A stretch of DNA of 64,000 nucleotides, from assembly GCA_028561875.1 (NCBI GenBank), contig JAQQTI010000002.1:124001-188000 (forward strand). The letters run 5' to 3'. The position numbers and the translations under genes were made by a program. The stretch is from Methanomassiliicoccaceae archaeon COG_1. Lineage in GTDB: Archaea > Thermoplasmatota > Thermoplasmata > Methanomassiliicoccales > Methanomethylophilaceae. This document shows, one piece after another, positions 16,618 to 25,019 of the stretch (positions are counted from its first letter, which is position 1; each line of letters begins with the position of its first letter). Under the pieces are notes generated by a model. It was not told the DNA's origin. It ran no database searches and saw nothing but the letters and a program-made list of their open reading frames with translations.

Positions 16618-17157
16618 ATGGCGGTGAGGGCGTTCGTCTCCATACCGGTACCGAACGCGGCCGGGCTGGAGCCGTTCGCCCGGGACCTGCGGATGGTGCG
16701 CGGCGTTCGCGTCCCGCCCCTGGACGGGATGCACATAACGCTGTGCTTCGTAGGAGAGGTGGACGAGAGGAGAATCGACGATATCGAGGCCGCCGTCGCC
16801 TCCGCCGTCTCCGGCATCGGGCCGGGCAGGGTGACGGTCGCCGGCTCTGGGGCGTTCCCCCGCGGGAGGGACCCGCGCGTGGTGTGGGCGGGCGTTAGAT
16901 CGGAGCTCCCCCTCGCCGCCATGGCGGACGGGGTCTCGAGGAACCTCGCCGCCGCGGGGATCCCCTTCGACGCGAAGCCTTTCAAGCCCCACATAACGGT
17001 GGCAAGGACGCAGAGGGGGGCGCGGCTCGACCCTCTCCTCCGCAAGTACTCCGGCACGGAATTCGCCACCTTCGTATGCTCCTCGGTGAAGGTCATGGGC
17101 AGTGAGCTCGGACCGAGGGGGGCGATGCACACCGTCCTCCGCTCGGTCGAACTATAA
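16618..17157 (+). CDS. thpR: RNA 2',3'-cyclic phosphodiesterase (ThpR/LigT)
   Basis: 179 residues with the two catalytic HxT motifs of the 2H phosphoesterase family, HITLCF (about 40) and HITVAR (about 127), plus the N-terminal RAFVSIPVP. Family enzymes open 2',3'-cyclic phosphates to 2'-phosphates in RNA and act in tRNA ligation chemistry. Leaderless start behind the divergent TATA element. Confidence 0.9.
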   Translation: MAVRAFVSIPVPNAAGLEPFARDLRMVRGVRVPPLDGMHITLCFVGEVDERRIDDIEAAVASAVSGIGPGRVTVAGSGAFPRGRDPRVVWAGVRSELPLAAMADGVSRNLAAAGIPFDAKPFKPHITVARTQRGARLDPLLRKYSGTEFATFVCSSVKVMGSELGPRGAMHTVLRSVEL

Positions 17158-17227
17158 ACCCCTCGCTCTAACTGTAGGGTCCGCGTATTAAGTCCGCGCG
17201 GCGATATCGTCTACACCGTGGTCTTTC

Positions 17228-17686
17228 ATGGCACACGGTTTGAAGAATTGCATAAGGAGCGACCGCGGAGGCGGCATCGAGGGCCTCCCGCTGGAGCTGA
17301 TGATCATCATAATCGTCGCCACCATGGGGACGGCCATCCTCGTCGGGTGGATGGGCAGCGTTGACGTGCCCAAATACCTCGGGGACGTGATCGTCGAGCC
17401 CGGTCAACTGGAAATCGGCGGCGACGGAGCCATCGGCGGAGAGCTAAGGATAACGGTCACGGACCAGGACGGCAACGGGATAGACGGCGCGACGGTCGTC
17501 GTCACCGGACTGAGCGTGAAGGGCGATGGCGGTTCGGCCGTCACCGCGGTCACCGGCAACGGCGGCACCGCCAGCTTCGGCGGAATGCACGCGCGCCTCA
17601 CGAGCGCTCTGGGGTACCTGACGGTAACGGCATCGATGCCCGACTACGGCGAGAAATCGGTCAAGGTCCCGGTGGTGAGGGCCTGA
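17228..17686 (+). CDS. pilin-like protein with carboxypeptidase-regulatory-like domain
   Basis: 152 residues. After a polar N-terminus a hydrophobic helix (ELMIIIIVATMGTAILVGWM, about 24-43) is followed by a beta-sandwich domain with VTDQDGNGIDGATVVVTG, typical of carboxypeptidase-regulatory or Ig-like folds. The pattern (GIEGLPLELM before the helix) resembles archaeal pilin-like genes. It overlaps the next gene by one nucleotide (TGATGG), starting a three-gene cluster. Confidence 0.6.
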   Translation: MAHGLKNCIRSDRGGGIEGLPLELMIIIIVATMGTAILVGWMGSVDVPKYLGDVIVEPGQLEIGGDGAIGGELRITVTDQDGNGIDGATVVVTGLSVKGDGGSAVTAVTGNGGTASFGGMHARLTSALGYLTVTASMPDYGEKSVKVPVVRA

Positions 17687-18111
17687 TGGACAAACGCGGA
17701 GTCATCGGAATGCCGGTGAGGCTCATGGTGGCGCTCCTCATCGTCGCCATGTGCGTCCCCGCCCTCTCCTTCGCCGTGGGGAACTTCGAAGAGGAGACCG
17801 ACATCACCGAGGTCAAGCAGGAGGCCGGCCGCATGGTATCGGCTGCCTCTTCGGTGTACTACCGGGGGCAGGGGAACAGCAAGGTCATCGACGTCAAGGT
17901 GAAACCGGGCTGCGAGCTGGCGATCGACCCGGAGGAGAACGCTTACGGGATAAACATCGTCCGCGAAGGGAGGGTCGTCGACACGATCTACAGCCAGCGC
18001 CCGCCGATAAAGTTCATCGGGGACGCGGTGGACGTCACCGGGTCGGCGACGTTGCGCTTCACCTGCGAGGACAACGGTGGGACTTACGGGGTGAGGGTGA
18101 CGCCGGTATGA
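17686..18111 (+). CDS. pilin-like protein with class III-type signal
   Basis: 141 residues. MDKRGVIGMPVRLMVALLIVAMCVP is a K-R-G cap and hydrophobic helix like that of the protein at 3316, then a soluble beta-rich domain. It is coupled at both ends: TGATGG with the gene before and ATGA with the gene after. Probably a minor pilin or pseudopilin; not assigned to a named family. Confidence 0.6.
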   Translation: MDKRGVIGMPVRLMVALLIVAMCVPALSFAVGNFEEETDITEVKQEAGRMVSAASSVYYRGQGNSKVIDVKVKPGCELAIDPEENAYGINIVREGRVVDTIYSQRPPIKFIGDAVDVTGSATLRFTCEDNGGTYGVRVTPV

Positions 18112-18629
18112 TGGAGTTCACCATGTCGAGGGTCGCCCTCATCGTCTGCGGCGCGGCCCTCCTCGCCGCCGTCGCCGCTCCGATGGCGACAATCACCACG
18201 TCCGATGTGAGGAGCTCCATGGACGACCTCGCGGCGAAGGACGCCGGCATCCTCGACAGGTTCTGGAATTCCGACCTCGACTACCTCGTGGTAAGGGGAA
18301 GCGACCTCCTGCCCGGTCCGGAGTACTCCGTGACCGTGAAAGGTAAGACGCTGACTATGAGCGGCGGGGAGGGAGTGACGCACGCCGCGGGGCTCGCCCA
18401 TCCCGGCGAGTTCACGATGGGCTACGACGATGTGCTGAGAATCGTGCGGGGCGCGCAGGGGTTCGAGGCCGCCGGCCTCCGAAGCTCCCCGCAATCCTGC
18501 GGAGGGCGGAGCCAAAACGGGCTATGTCCTCGGCGTTGTTGTAGAGGTAGACCGAGGCGCGGGCGCCCCCGTCGACGCCGTTCGCGGCGAAGTACGGGTG
18601 GGCGCAGTGCATCCCCGAGCGGATCATGA
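18108..18629 (+). CDS. third pilin-cluster membrane protein, C-terminus uncertain
   Basis: Starts at ATG 18108 (ATGA overlap). A hydrophobic helix (RVALIVCGAALLAAVAAPMATI) near the N-terminus precedes a soluble domain to about residue 120 (DVLRIVRGAQG). After about 18475 the frame runs antisense into the cysteine desulfurase gene and becomes Arg-rich, so the real end is probably near 18480. A stem CTCCCCGCA-ATCC-TGCGGAGG sits exactly there and could be the terminator between the convergent genes. Confidence 0.5.
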   Translation: MMEFTMSRVALIVCGAALLAAVAAPMATITTSDVRSSMDDLAAKDAGILDRFWNSDLDYLVVRGSDLLPGPEYSVTVKGKTLTMSGGEGVTHAAGLAHPGEFTMGYDDVLRIVRGAQGFEAAGLRSSPQSCGGRSQNGLCPRRCCRGRPRRGRPRRRRSRRSTGGRSASPSGS

Positions 18630-19677
18630 CGCCGTCGACGCTGTCGAGCATCATGGCTACGTCGTAGGAGCCCAACCCCTCCATGTTGAAGGAGAAGACC
18701 GAAGAGCGTAAGCCGGGGTCGGCGGGGCCTATGACGGATAGGCCCCTGATGTCCTCGGTCTCGGCGAAGATGCGCCCCATGAGTTCGCGGTCATGCCTCT
18801 CGACGCTCTCCATTCCAACCCTCTCGAGGTACCCTATCGCAGCCTTCGTGCCGAATATCCCGGCGAAGTCTTGCAGGCCGGCCTCGAACCTCTCGGGCGC
18901 GGGGGCGAGGTCCGCGCCGTCGTAGGTGACCATCCCGACCATCCCGCCGCCGTAGTGGAGCGGGCGCAATGCCTCCAGAGCCTCCCCGGCGCCGTAGAGC
19001 ACGCCCATGCCGGACGGCCCGAGCATCTTGTGGACGGAGAGCGAGTAGAAGTTGACGCCGAGCCTCTCCAGATCGACCTTCATGTGGGGTGCGCCCTGCG
19101 CACCATCGACCATCACGAGTGCGCCGGCATCGTGGGCCACCTCTGCGACCTCCCTCAGCGGCACCGTGCAGCCGGTGACGTTACTGCAATGCGTGACGGA
19201 CACCAACTTCACGTCCTTCCCCATCTGCCCCTTGAGCGACTCCATGTCGAAGGTGCCGTCGGGGCGGGAGACGGAGCGCCTCAGCCTGATGCCTGCGTGA
19301 TCGCGCATTTGCAGCCACGGGACGTGGTTCGAGTTGTGCTCCATGTCCGTGGTGACTACGGCGTCCCCCTTCCTCAGCCCGAGGCCGCAGGCGACGGTGT
19401 TGATCCCCTCGGTGGCGTTCCGCGTGAAGACGAACTCCGACGGGGAGCACCCGCCGAGAAAGCGGCAGAGCGCCTCCCGGGTCTCATCGGTCCTCTCGGA
19501 GACGATGTTCGAGAGATGGTGCACGCTGCGCCCCCCGCATGCCGGACACCTCTCGTAGTATTCCGACACGGCGGCTATGACGCTGTCCGGGCGCAGACTC
19601 TGGCATGCGCTGTCCAGGTACACCCCGGGGTCATTACGCATGGTCGGGAAGTCCTTACGGCACTCGGATACGTCCAT
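18412..19677 (-). CDS. cysteine desulfurase-like class V aminotransferase (SufS/CsdA-like)
   Basis: PLP enzyme with YLDSACQSLRP, TRNATEGIN, the PLP-Asp in VMVDGAQGAPH, the PLP-Lys in LSVHKMLGPSGMG (about 224) and the catalytic Cys loop GVMIRSGMHCAHPYF (about 359), as in SufS. It would supply sulfur for Fe-S clusters. The family end is near RRIAGSF (about 18490); the last 25 residues lie over the pilin-cluster gene and may be spurious. The promoter TTTTATAACGG is at about 19699-19709, divergent from pyrD. Confidence 0.88.
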   Translation of the reverse strand: MDVSECRKDFPTMRNDPGVYLDSACQSLRPDSVIAAVSEYYERCPACGGRSVHHLSNIVSERTDETREALCRFLGGCSPSEFVFTRNATEGINTVACGLGLRKGDAVVTTDMEHNSNHVPWLQMRDHAGIRLRRSVSRPDGTFDMESLKGQMGKDVKLVSVTHCSNVTGCTVPLREVAEVAHDAGALVMVDGAQGAPHMKVDLERLGVNFYSLSVHKMLGPSGMGVLYGAGEALEALRPLHYGGGMVGMVTYDGADLAPAPERFEAGLQDFAGIFGTKAAIGYLERVGMESVERHDRELMGRIFAETEDIRGLSVIGPADPGLRSSVFSFNMEGLGSYDVAMMLDSVDGVMIRSGMHCAHPYFAANGVDGGARASVYLYNNAEDIARFGSALRRIAGSFGGRRPRTPARPARFSAHRRSPS

Positions 19678-19730
19678 CGCGCCCCTCCCATGCGCGCGCC
19701 GTTATAAAAGAGTGCGACAAGCGATTTTTA

Positions 19731-19738
19731 TAAAACGC
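19731..19738 (+). promoter_or_regulatory. TATA box of the pyrD-pyrK operon
   Basis: TTTTTATAAAAC lies about 20-25 nt before ATG 19756, back to back with a separate minus-strand TATA for the cysteine desulfurase gene at about 19699-19709. Confidence 0.55.
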
Positions 19739-19755
19739 AGCATACGGGGGAAGTG

Positions 19756-20799
19756 ATGTCGCTGAAAACCGACGTGGAATCCCTCCCCCTCGAGGCCCCG
19801 GGGATGGTGGCCTCGGGCATCATGGGCGAGACCGGCGCGTCGATGGTCCGCATGCTCGAGAGCGGGGCGGGCGCCGTCGTCACCAAGTCGATCGGGTCCG
19901 AGCCCAGGCCTGGCCACGCCAACCCCTGCTTCACCGAGGTCAAGGGGGGATTCGTGAACGCCATGGGCCTCCCGAACCCCGGCATCGACGCCTTCGGGGC
20001 GGAGATGGGCGAGGCAGTCCCGCATGGGAAGGTCGTCGGCTCGGTATTCGGTGCGTCCGCAGGGGAGTTCGCCTCCCTCGCGGCCAAGATGGAGGACTAC
20101 GGCGCCTGCGCCGTGGAGCTCAACCTCTCCTGCCCTCACGCGAGGGGCTACGGCATGGAGGTCGGAACCGATCCGAAGCTCGTGAAGGGCATCGTGTCCG
20201 AGGTGAAGGGGTCCGTGTCCGTCCCCGTATGGGCGAAACTCACCCCCAACACGCACATCCTCGGCGAGATCGCCCTCGCCGTGCAGGACGGGGGCGGCGA
20301 CGCGGTGGTGGCGATCAACACGCTCAAGGCGATGGTCATCTCCCCGGAGTTCGCCAGGCCGTACCTGAGCAACAGGTTCGGCGGGCTGTCCGGCCCCGCC
20401 ATCAGGGCCGTGGGCGTGAGGGACGTCTTCGACCTGTACGAGGCGGTGTCCATCCCCATCGTCGGCGTAGGCGGGATATCCGACTGGAGGGACGCTGCGC
20501 AGTACATAATGGCCGGGGCCCGCGCCTTTCAGGTCGGGAGTGCCGTCGCCAAGGAAGGGCCCGAGGTGTTCTCCAAGATCAACCGCGGCCTGGCCGAGTT
20601 CATGCTCGACCACGGCTACGACAGCATATCGGATATGGTGGGGGTCGCCCATGACCGACTTCGTGAAAATCATCGGCGTGACCGACGAGAACTACGACAC
20701 CAAGACCTTCGAGTTCCAGATGGATGCCAGGGCCTCCCCGGGACAGTTCATCATGGTATGGGAGCCGGGCATGCAGGAGATCCCCATGTCCCTGTCTAA
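19756..20799 (+). CDS. pyrD: dihydroorotate dehydrogenase B, catalytic subunit
   Basis: Class 1B enzyme: substrate motif CAVELNLSCPHARGYGME (about 117-134) with the active-site Cys, FMN-binding WAKLTPN, NTL, GVGGISDW and GARAFQVGSAV. It oxidises dihydroorotate to orotate with FMN and pairs with PyrK. The start could also be the GTG at 19753. The family end is at about VGVAH, near 20650, where pyrK starts; the last 45 codons run out of frame through pyrK and probably reflect a one-base deletion, since the other frame would give the usual ATGA junction. Confidence 0.9.
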   Translation: MSLKTDVESLPLEAPGMVASGIMGETGASMVRMLESGAGAVVTKSIGSEPRPGHANPCFTEVKGGFVNAMGLPNPGIDAFGAEMGEAVPHGKVVGSVFGASAGEFASLAAKMEDYGACAVELNLSCPHARGYGMEVGTDPKLVKGIVSEVKGSVSVPVWAKLTPNTHILGEIALAVQDGGGDAVVAINTLKAMVISPEFARPYLSNRFGGLSGPAIRAVGVRDVFDLYEAVSIPIVGVGGISDWRDAAQYIMAGARAFQVGSAVAKEGPEVFSKINRGLAEFMLDHGYDSISDMVGVAHDRLRENHRRDRRELRHQDLRVPDGCQGLPGTVHHGMGAGHAGDPHVPV

Positions 20800-21415
20800 G
20801 ACCGGGAGGATCAAGTCCATCACCGTGAAGAGGGTCGGCCCGGACACCTCGCGCCTGCATGAGCTCAGCATAGGCGACGAGATCAGGGTCAGGGGCCCGT
20901 ACGGGCGCGGGTACGACATCAGGGAGGGCGTGGAGTACCTCGTCGTCGGCGGCGGCGTGGGCACCGCATCCGTCCTGCCGGCCATCAAGGAGACGGGTGC
21001 CGACACCGTCATCGGCGCCCGCAGCGAGAGGGACATCATCCTGAAGGACAGGGTTATGAAGTACGCCCGCGGCATATGGTTCTCGACGGACGACGGAAGT
21101 TTCGGCTTCCGCGGGAACGCCGTACAGCTTATGCGCGAGAGGCTCTCGGAGAAGCGCTACGGCTGCGTCCTCGCCTGCGGCCCGGAGATCATGCTGTACC
21201 ACCTGCACAGCGCATGCGTGGAGCTCGGCTTGGACTGCCAGCTCTCGCTCGAGAGGCACATGAAATGCGGCGCCGGCCTGTGCGGGTGCTGCGTCATGGA
21301 CGGCCAGAGGGTCTGCCGCGACGGACCGGTCTTCACCCGCGACCAGGTATCGGCGATGAGGGACTTCGGCGCATCCAAGAGGGACGAATGCGGCCGCGCC
21401 GTCAGCCTGAGGTGA
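20651..21415 (+). CDS. pyrK: dihydroorotate dehydrogenase electron transfer subunit
   Basis: 254 residues. FAD-binding region (PGQFIMVWEPG), NAD-binding GGGVGTASVLPAIKE, and the 2Fe-2S Cys motif CGAGLCGCCVMDGQRVC (about 208-224). It passes electrons from PyrD to NAD+ in pyrimidine synthesis. It follows pyrD directly. Confidence 0.92.
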   Translation: MTDFVKIIGVTDENYDTKTFEFQMDARASPGQFIMVWEPGMQEIPMSLSKTGRIKSITVKRVGPDTSRLHELSIGDEIRVRGPYGRGYDIREGVEYLVVGGGVGTASVLPAIKETGADTVIGARSERDIILKDRVMKYARGIWFSTDDGSFGFRGNAVQLMRERLSEKRYGCVLACGPEIMLYHLHSACVELGLDCQLSLERHMKCGAGLCGCCVMDGQRVCRDGPVFTRDQVSAMRDFGASKRDECGRAVSLR

Positions 21416-21446
21416 TCCGCTGCCGTCGCCGGAGAACTACATCCCC

Positions 21447-22322
21447 GTGGTTCACGGGGGGCTTACGGTGAACGTCCCCCGCGACGTCTTCACAGGGGGA
21501 GACGCGCGCATTGACGAACGGAAAAAGGAATCCTTTGGGAGGATGCTCAGGGGGAGGTACCCGTGGCTGACCGAGGGATCACTGGAGGCCCTCTTCCGCA
21601 GCGCGAGGAGGGAAATGCTGCGCGTGTTCGACGAGGAGTCCGGCGGCCGTAACGAGAGCCGCAGGATGAGATCCAAGGGGGATGTGGAGGGGGCGATAGC
21701 GCATCTGCGGACGCACCTCGAGGAGGACCCCGAGGACGCCGACGCGTGGTACGCGCTGGGCGAGCTGCTTTGCGAATCGGGCAAAGCGGAAGAGGGATAC
21801 GCGGCGTTCGCCGAGGGGAGGAGGCACTTCCGACGCATCCCGGCTTCGCCTGCGGACGTGCCCTGCGGCCCCGGCCATAAGCGCCCGCCCCGTGGAGTTC
21901 GATTTTCGGACGCGACGGGGGGCGCCGCGGATTCGCCATCCCTTCTCCATCGGTATGTCCGCATCCTCGGACGGGACGTAATCCGAGAACAGGTCGTTGA
22001 TCGCGTCGACGACCTCCGGCACCGTGGCCCCCCAGGGGACGGCGGCGACGTCGCCCTCCCTCTCATGCCCGGTCCTCACGCGGCAGCATTTCACGATGGT
22101 CCTCACACCGTCCGATGGGACGTTGTCTTTCGGACAAACGTTGATGAATGGCACCTCCCTGCCGTACAGCTCGCCGAAGATCCTCTTCGAGAGACGGCAC
22201 CCGAGCAGGGTCACGCTCCCCTTCAGTTCGGGGACCTCGTCGAGGAAGCACGTCGGGCGGTCCGCCGAAATCCCCGACCCGCTACAGGGGAACATGACGG
22301 TCTCCGTCCCCGCATCCTTTGA
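21447..22322 (+). CDS. TPR-like protein, C-terminus uncertain
   Basis: Starts GTG 21447; an in-frame CTG at 21420, right after the pyrK stop, would add PSPENYIPV and is possible. Residues 60-125 hold tetratricopeptide-like units (DVEGAIAHLRTHLEEDPEDADAWYALGELLCESGKAEEGYAAFAEG). The protein should end near 21850; the rest is antisense to the convergent gene. No family recognised. Likely co-transcribed with pyrDK. Confidence 0.55.
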   Translation: MVHGGLTVNVPRDVFTGGDARIDERKKESFGRMLRGRYPWLTEGSLEALFRSARREMLRVFDEESGGRNESRRMRSKGDVEGAIAHLRTHLEEDPEDADAWYALGELLCESGKAEEGYAAFAEGRRHFRRIPASPADVPCGPGHKRPPRGVRFSDATGGAADSPSLLHRYVRILGRDVIREQVVDRVDDLRHRGPPGDGGDVALPLMPGPHAAAFHDGPHTVRWDVVFRTNVDEWHLPAVQLAEDPLRETAPEQGHAPLQFGDLVEEARRAVRRNPRPATGEHDGLRPRIL

Positions 22323-22811
22323 GGCCTCGACCATGTCGATGCACCTCTCCTCCGCTATCACCGGCAGCTCCACGTACCCGGACGCGAGAGCCGATCTCAC
22401 GAGGTACCCGAGCTTAGACGGGCGTGGCGGAACGGTGTCGACCACCCTCAGTCTCAACGGGTGCAGACCCTTGATGAAGCTCACGTGCGAGAACAGCCCG
22501 CGCACGACGACGGCCTTGCCGGGGAACTCCGCCTGCAGGCGCGCCATCGCCGGAAGGTTGAGTACGTCCATGTCCGGGCGCTCGACGAACACGGTGTCCT
22601 CCGGGAGCGAGACTATCTCGTAGCCTGTGACGTCGCGGAAGAGCGAGTCGGCGTCCGCCTTCCTCAGACGCAGGACGGCATACTCCCCACCGTGCTCGAG
22701 CAAGAGGTACTCGGCACGCACGTACGCCTTCCACCCGCGCATCAGTTCCGCAATCCCCTCGGGGCGGAGCTCGCAGCCGACCGAACGCACGGAGATGTCC
22801 TTGCAATGCAC
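21579..22811 (-). CDS. archaeal protein of unknown family
   Basis: Starts at GTG 22811 behind a TATA box (GGTTATACC at about 22835-22843), hence leaderless. Residues 1-290 look like one globular protein with blocks VSLPEDTVFVERPDMDVLNLPAMARLQ, VRGLFSHVSFIKGLHPLRLRVVDTVPP and conserved-looking Cys in FPCSGSG, TLLGC and VKCCRVRTGHE. It probably ends near 21945 (DYVPSEDADIPM); the remaining 120 residues are antisense to the TPR gene. Not recognised. Confidence 0.6.
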   Translation of the reverse strand: MHCKDISVRSVGCELRPEGIAELMRGWKAYVRAEYLLLEHGGEYAVLRLRKADADSLFRDVTGYEIVSLPEDTVFVERPDMDVLNLPAMARLQAEFPGKAVVVRGLFSHVSFIKGLHPLRLRVVDTVPPRPSKLGYLVRSALASGYVELPVIAEERCIDMVEASKDAGTETVMFPCSGSGISADRPTCFLDEVPELKGSVTLLGCRLSKRIFGELYGREVPFINVCPKDNVPSDGVRTIVKCCRVRTGHEREGDVAAVPWGATVPEVVDAINDLFSDYVPSEDADIPMEKGWRIRGAPRRVRKSNSTGRALMAGAAGHVRRRSRDASEVPPPLGERRVSLFRFARFAKQLAQRVPRVGVLGVLLEVRPQMRYRPLHIPLGSHPAALVTAAGLLVEHAQHFPPRAAEEGLQ

Positions 22812-22911
22812 GGGAGGCCATCTCCGATTGCTGGTATAACCTTAGCGACGGCCCCGGGCCCCGCGGGCTTGCCAAAGCGTTTTATACACATCCCAAATAT
22901 CCAGGATAGCC

Positions 22912-22985
22912 GTCGGGGTAACACAGTGGCTATGTGGCGGACTGCAGATCCGCATATGGGGGTTCGATTCCCTCCCCCGACTCCA
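22912..22985 (+). tRNA. tRNA-Cys (GCA)
   Basis: Cloverleaf with acceptor GTCGGGG/CCCCGAC, anticodon arm GCGGA-CTGCAGA-TCCGC giving anticodon GCA, T loop TTCGATT, and an encoded 3' CCA. A TATA box (TTTTATACAC at about 22880-22889) lies upstream. Confidence 0.95.
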
Positions 22986-23189
22986 GATTATCGGCCGGGC
23001 GTCCGGCCCCCCTCGCGGTACGGGCGCCGGCCTTGCCGCTGGGTCGATGCGGACTGTGCCGCATGAGGTTTTGGCACATGCACATAACATGATGTGTGCC
23101 AGTATGTCAGAATCTCCAATCCCCGGAAGCCGCGGGGGACTTCCCGGTACTTAAACGGGGCTGACACCGGGAGGGCGCCGCAAGAGACA

Positions 23190-23214
23190 ACCTTTATAAA
23201 TGGAATATAAATAG
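23190..23214 (+). promoter_or_regulatory. two tandem TATA boxes before the TBP gene
   Basis: CCTTTATAAATGG is followed 12 nt later by AATATAAATAGC. Both are near-perfect archaeal TATA boxes upstream of the TBP start at 23233; the second is the better placed one. The double site would let TBP occupy its own promoter region. Confidence 0.6.
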
Positions 23215-23232
23215 CGCAGGCAAGGTGAAAAG

Positions 23233-23781
23233 TTGGCCAACATGAAAATTGAGAACGTCGTCGCTTCCACATCCCTGGAACAGGAGCTCGACCTCAACAG
23301 AATCGAGGACTCCCTCGACGGAGCGGAGTACAACCCCCAGCGGTTCCCCGGGCTCGTCTACAGGCTCAAGGAACCCAAGACCGCCACCCTCCTCTTCAGA
23401 AGCGGGAAGATCGTCTGCACGGGGGGGAAGAGCTACGGCGAGGTCAAGGCCGCCATCACCAAGGTCTCGAAGGACCTCGAGAGGGCCGACATAAAAATCA
23501 CCGTCGAACCCAAGATCGAAGTGCAGAACATCGTCGCCTCCTCCGACCTGGGCCAGGAGATCAACCTCAACACCGTCGCCATCACCCTCGGCCTCGAAAA
23601 GGTCGAGTACGAGCCCGAGCAGTTCCCCGGCCTCGTGTACAGGCTCGACGACCCCAAGGTCGTCGTCCTCCTCTTCGGCTCCGGCAAGATGGTCTGCACC
23701 GGCGCCAAGGTCCCCGAGGACGTCGTGCGCGCGGTCGACAAGATCGCCGCCGAGCTCAAGGACGCCGGCCTGATGGCTTAA
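23233..23781 (+). CDS. tbp: TATA-box-binding protein TBP
   Basis: 182 residues made of two direct repeats of the saddle fold: IENVVASTSLEQELDL, FPGLVYRL, ATLLFRSGKIVCTGGKS and then IQNIVASSDLGQEINL-type, FPGLVYRL, VVLLFGSGKMVCTGAK. It starts with TTG 23233 (L-A-N-M), 4-5 nt after AGGTGA; the ATG three codons later would be too far from that site. General transcription factor that recruits TFB and RNA polymerase. Confidence 0.95.
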   Translation: MANMKIENVVASTSLEQELDLNRIEDSLDGAEYNPQRFPGLVYRLKEPKTATLLFRSGKIVCTGGKSYGEVKAAITKVSKDLERADIKITVEPKIEVQNIVASSDLGQEINLNTVAITLGLEKVEYEPEQFPGLVYRLDDPKVVVLLFGSGKMVCTGAKVPEDVVRAVDKIAAELKDAGLMA

Positions 23782-23928
23782 ACCGGTTCCGCCGGCCGCG
23801 GGCGGCCGCGGACCCTCTTCCGCTTCTTTCCCGGCCGTGCGCTCCGCGATGCGCATGACGCTCGCCGCCCCGGCAGAGCGGACGGGCCCCGGGAACCCGT
23901 TATATACCCTTTCTCGGATTCCAGAGCC

Positions 23929-23997
23929 ATGGAAGCGCACTGCTATTACTCTTGCTTCGCAAAGGCACGGAACGCCGCCGCGGAGGCCTGCGGATGA
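23929..23997 (+). CDS. 22-residue leader ORF overlapping dapB
   Basis: ATG 23929 lies about 25 nt after a TATA box (TTATATACC at about 23900-23908), so the mRNA should start on this codon. The ORF encodes MEAHCYYSCFAKARNAAAEA then CG, and its TGA overlaps the dapB ATG as ATGA. GGAGG for dapB lies inside it. A translated leader would couple dapB expression to its own translation. Three Cys, two Tyr and one Lys are present; whether it senses an amino acid is unknown. Confidence 0.45.
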   Translation: MEAHCYYSCFAKARNAAAEACG

Positions 23998-24797
23998 GCG
24001 AGGTCAGGGCGGCGCTGGTCGGCGCCTGCGGGAGGATGGGGCAGATGATCGTCCGCCGCATAATGGCGACCGAGGGCATCACCGTCGCCGCGGCCTTCGA
24101 CCTCTTGAACGTCGGGAAGGACGTCGGCGAAGTCGCCGGCATCGGGAAGATCGATGTGCCCGTTTCCGATCCCGCGGAGCTCGGGCCCGTACTGAGGGAG
24201 TCCGGGACCGAGGTTCTCCTTGACTTCACCGTCGCTGCCGCCACCGCCGCCAACGCGCCGGTCGCCGCCGCCGCAGGGGTAAACCTGATCATCGGTACCA
24301 CCGGCCTCTCCGCCGAGCAGAAGGCCGCCATCGTCGACTCCGTGACAAGGAACAACGTGGCCGCGGTGGTATCCTCGAACTACTCCATCGGTGTGGGCGC
24401 GTTCTTCAAGCTCTGCCGCGACGCGGCAAGATACCTCGGGCCCGACTACGACGTGGAGATCGTCGAGGCCCACCACAACCAGAAGAAGGACGCCCCGTCA
24501 GGCACCGCGCTCACCGCCGCCGACATCGTCCGCGAGGAGCTCGGCGGCAAGGAGTACGTCTACGGCCGCAGCGGCGTCTGCCCGCGCGGCAAGGAGATCG
24601 GCATCCACTCCATAAGGGGCGGGGACATCGTCGGCGACCATACCGTCATGTTCATCGGCAACTCCGAGAGGATCGAGGTCCGCCACCAGGCCCATTCGAG
24701 GGAGGTCTTCGTCGGCGGCGCGGTCATGGCCGCGCAGTGGGTCGTGAGGCAGAAGAAGGGCGTCGTCTACGAGATGAGCGACGTCCTCGCCGGCTGA
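23994..24797 (+). CDS. dapB: 4-hydroxy-tetrahydrodipicolinate reductase
   Basis: 267 residues from ATG 23994 with GGAGG 8 nt upstream. NAD(P)-binding VGACGRMGQ (about 9-17), substrate motif EAHHNQKKDAPSGTA (about 158-172) with catalytic His/His/Lys, and C-terminal GVYEMSDVL-like end. Second committed step of the lysine/diaminopimelate pathway; the partial asd gene at 63.3 kb belongs to the same pathway. Confidence 0.93.
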   Translation: MSEVRAALVGACGRMGQMIVRRIMATEGITVAAAFDLLNVGKDVGEVAGIGKIDVPVSDPAELGPVLRESGTEVLLDFTVAAATAANAPVAAAAGVNLIIGTTGLSAEQKAAIVDSVTRNNVAAVVSSNYSIGVGAFFKLCRDAARYLGPDYDVEIVEAHHNQKKDAPSGTALTAADIVREELGGKEYVYGRSGVCPRGKEIGIHSIRGGDIVGDHTVMFIGNSERIEVRHQAHSREVFVGGAVMAAQWVVRQKKGVVYEMSDVLAG

Positions 24798-25019
24798 AAC
24801 TTCCCCGAATGGCGCTCCCGCGCAGGCCGCGTCACGGTGCGCCCTAGCCACCCCCGCCGGCGTGCCGCCCTTCGCCTTTTTACCGTCATTCGCGACAGCG
24901 AGCCGCACAACGGCCGGTCGCGGGGGACCGCGCCCCGCCGCACGTGGGAGGCGTGCCCGGTGCACGTCCCGAGCAATACTGCCAAATACCATCTGCAGGT
25001 AACTCGGTCCGTGATCGGC

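Noticed and set aside
22986-23200. Integration site next to tRNA-Cys
   Set aside because: I found no integrase and no duplicated tRNA 3' end nearby; only a weak inverted repeat GGCACA...TGTGCC.
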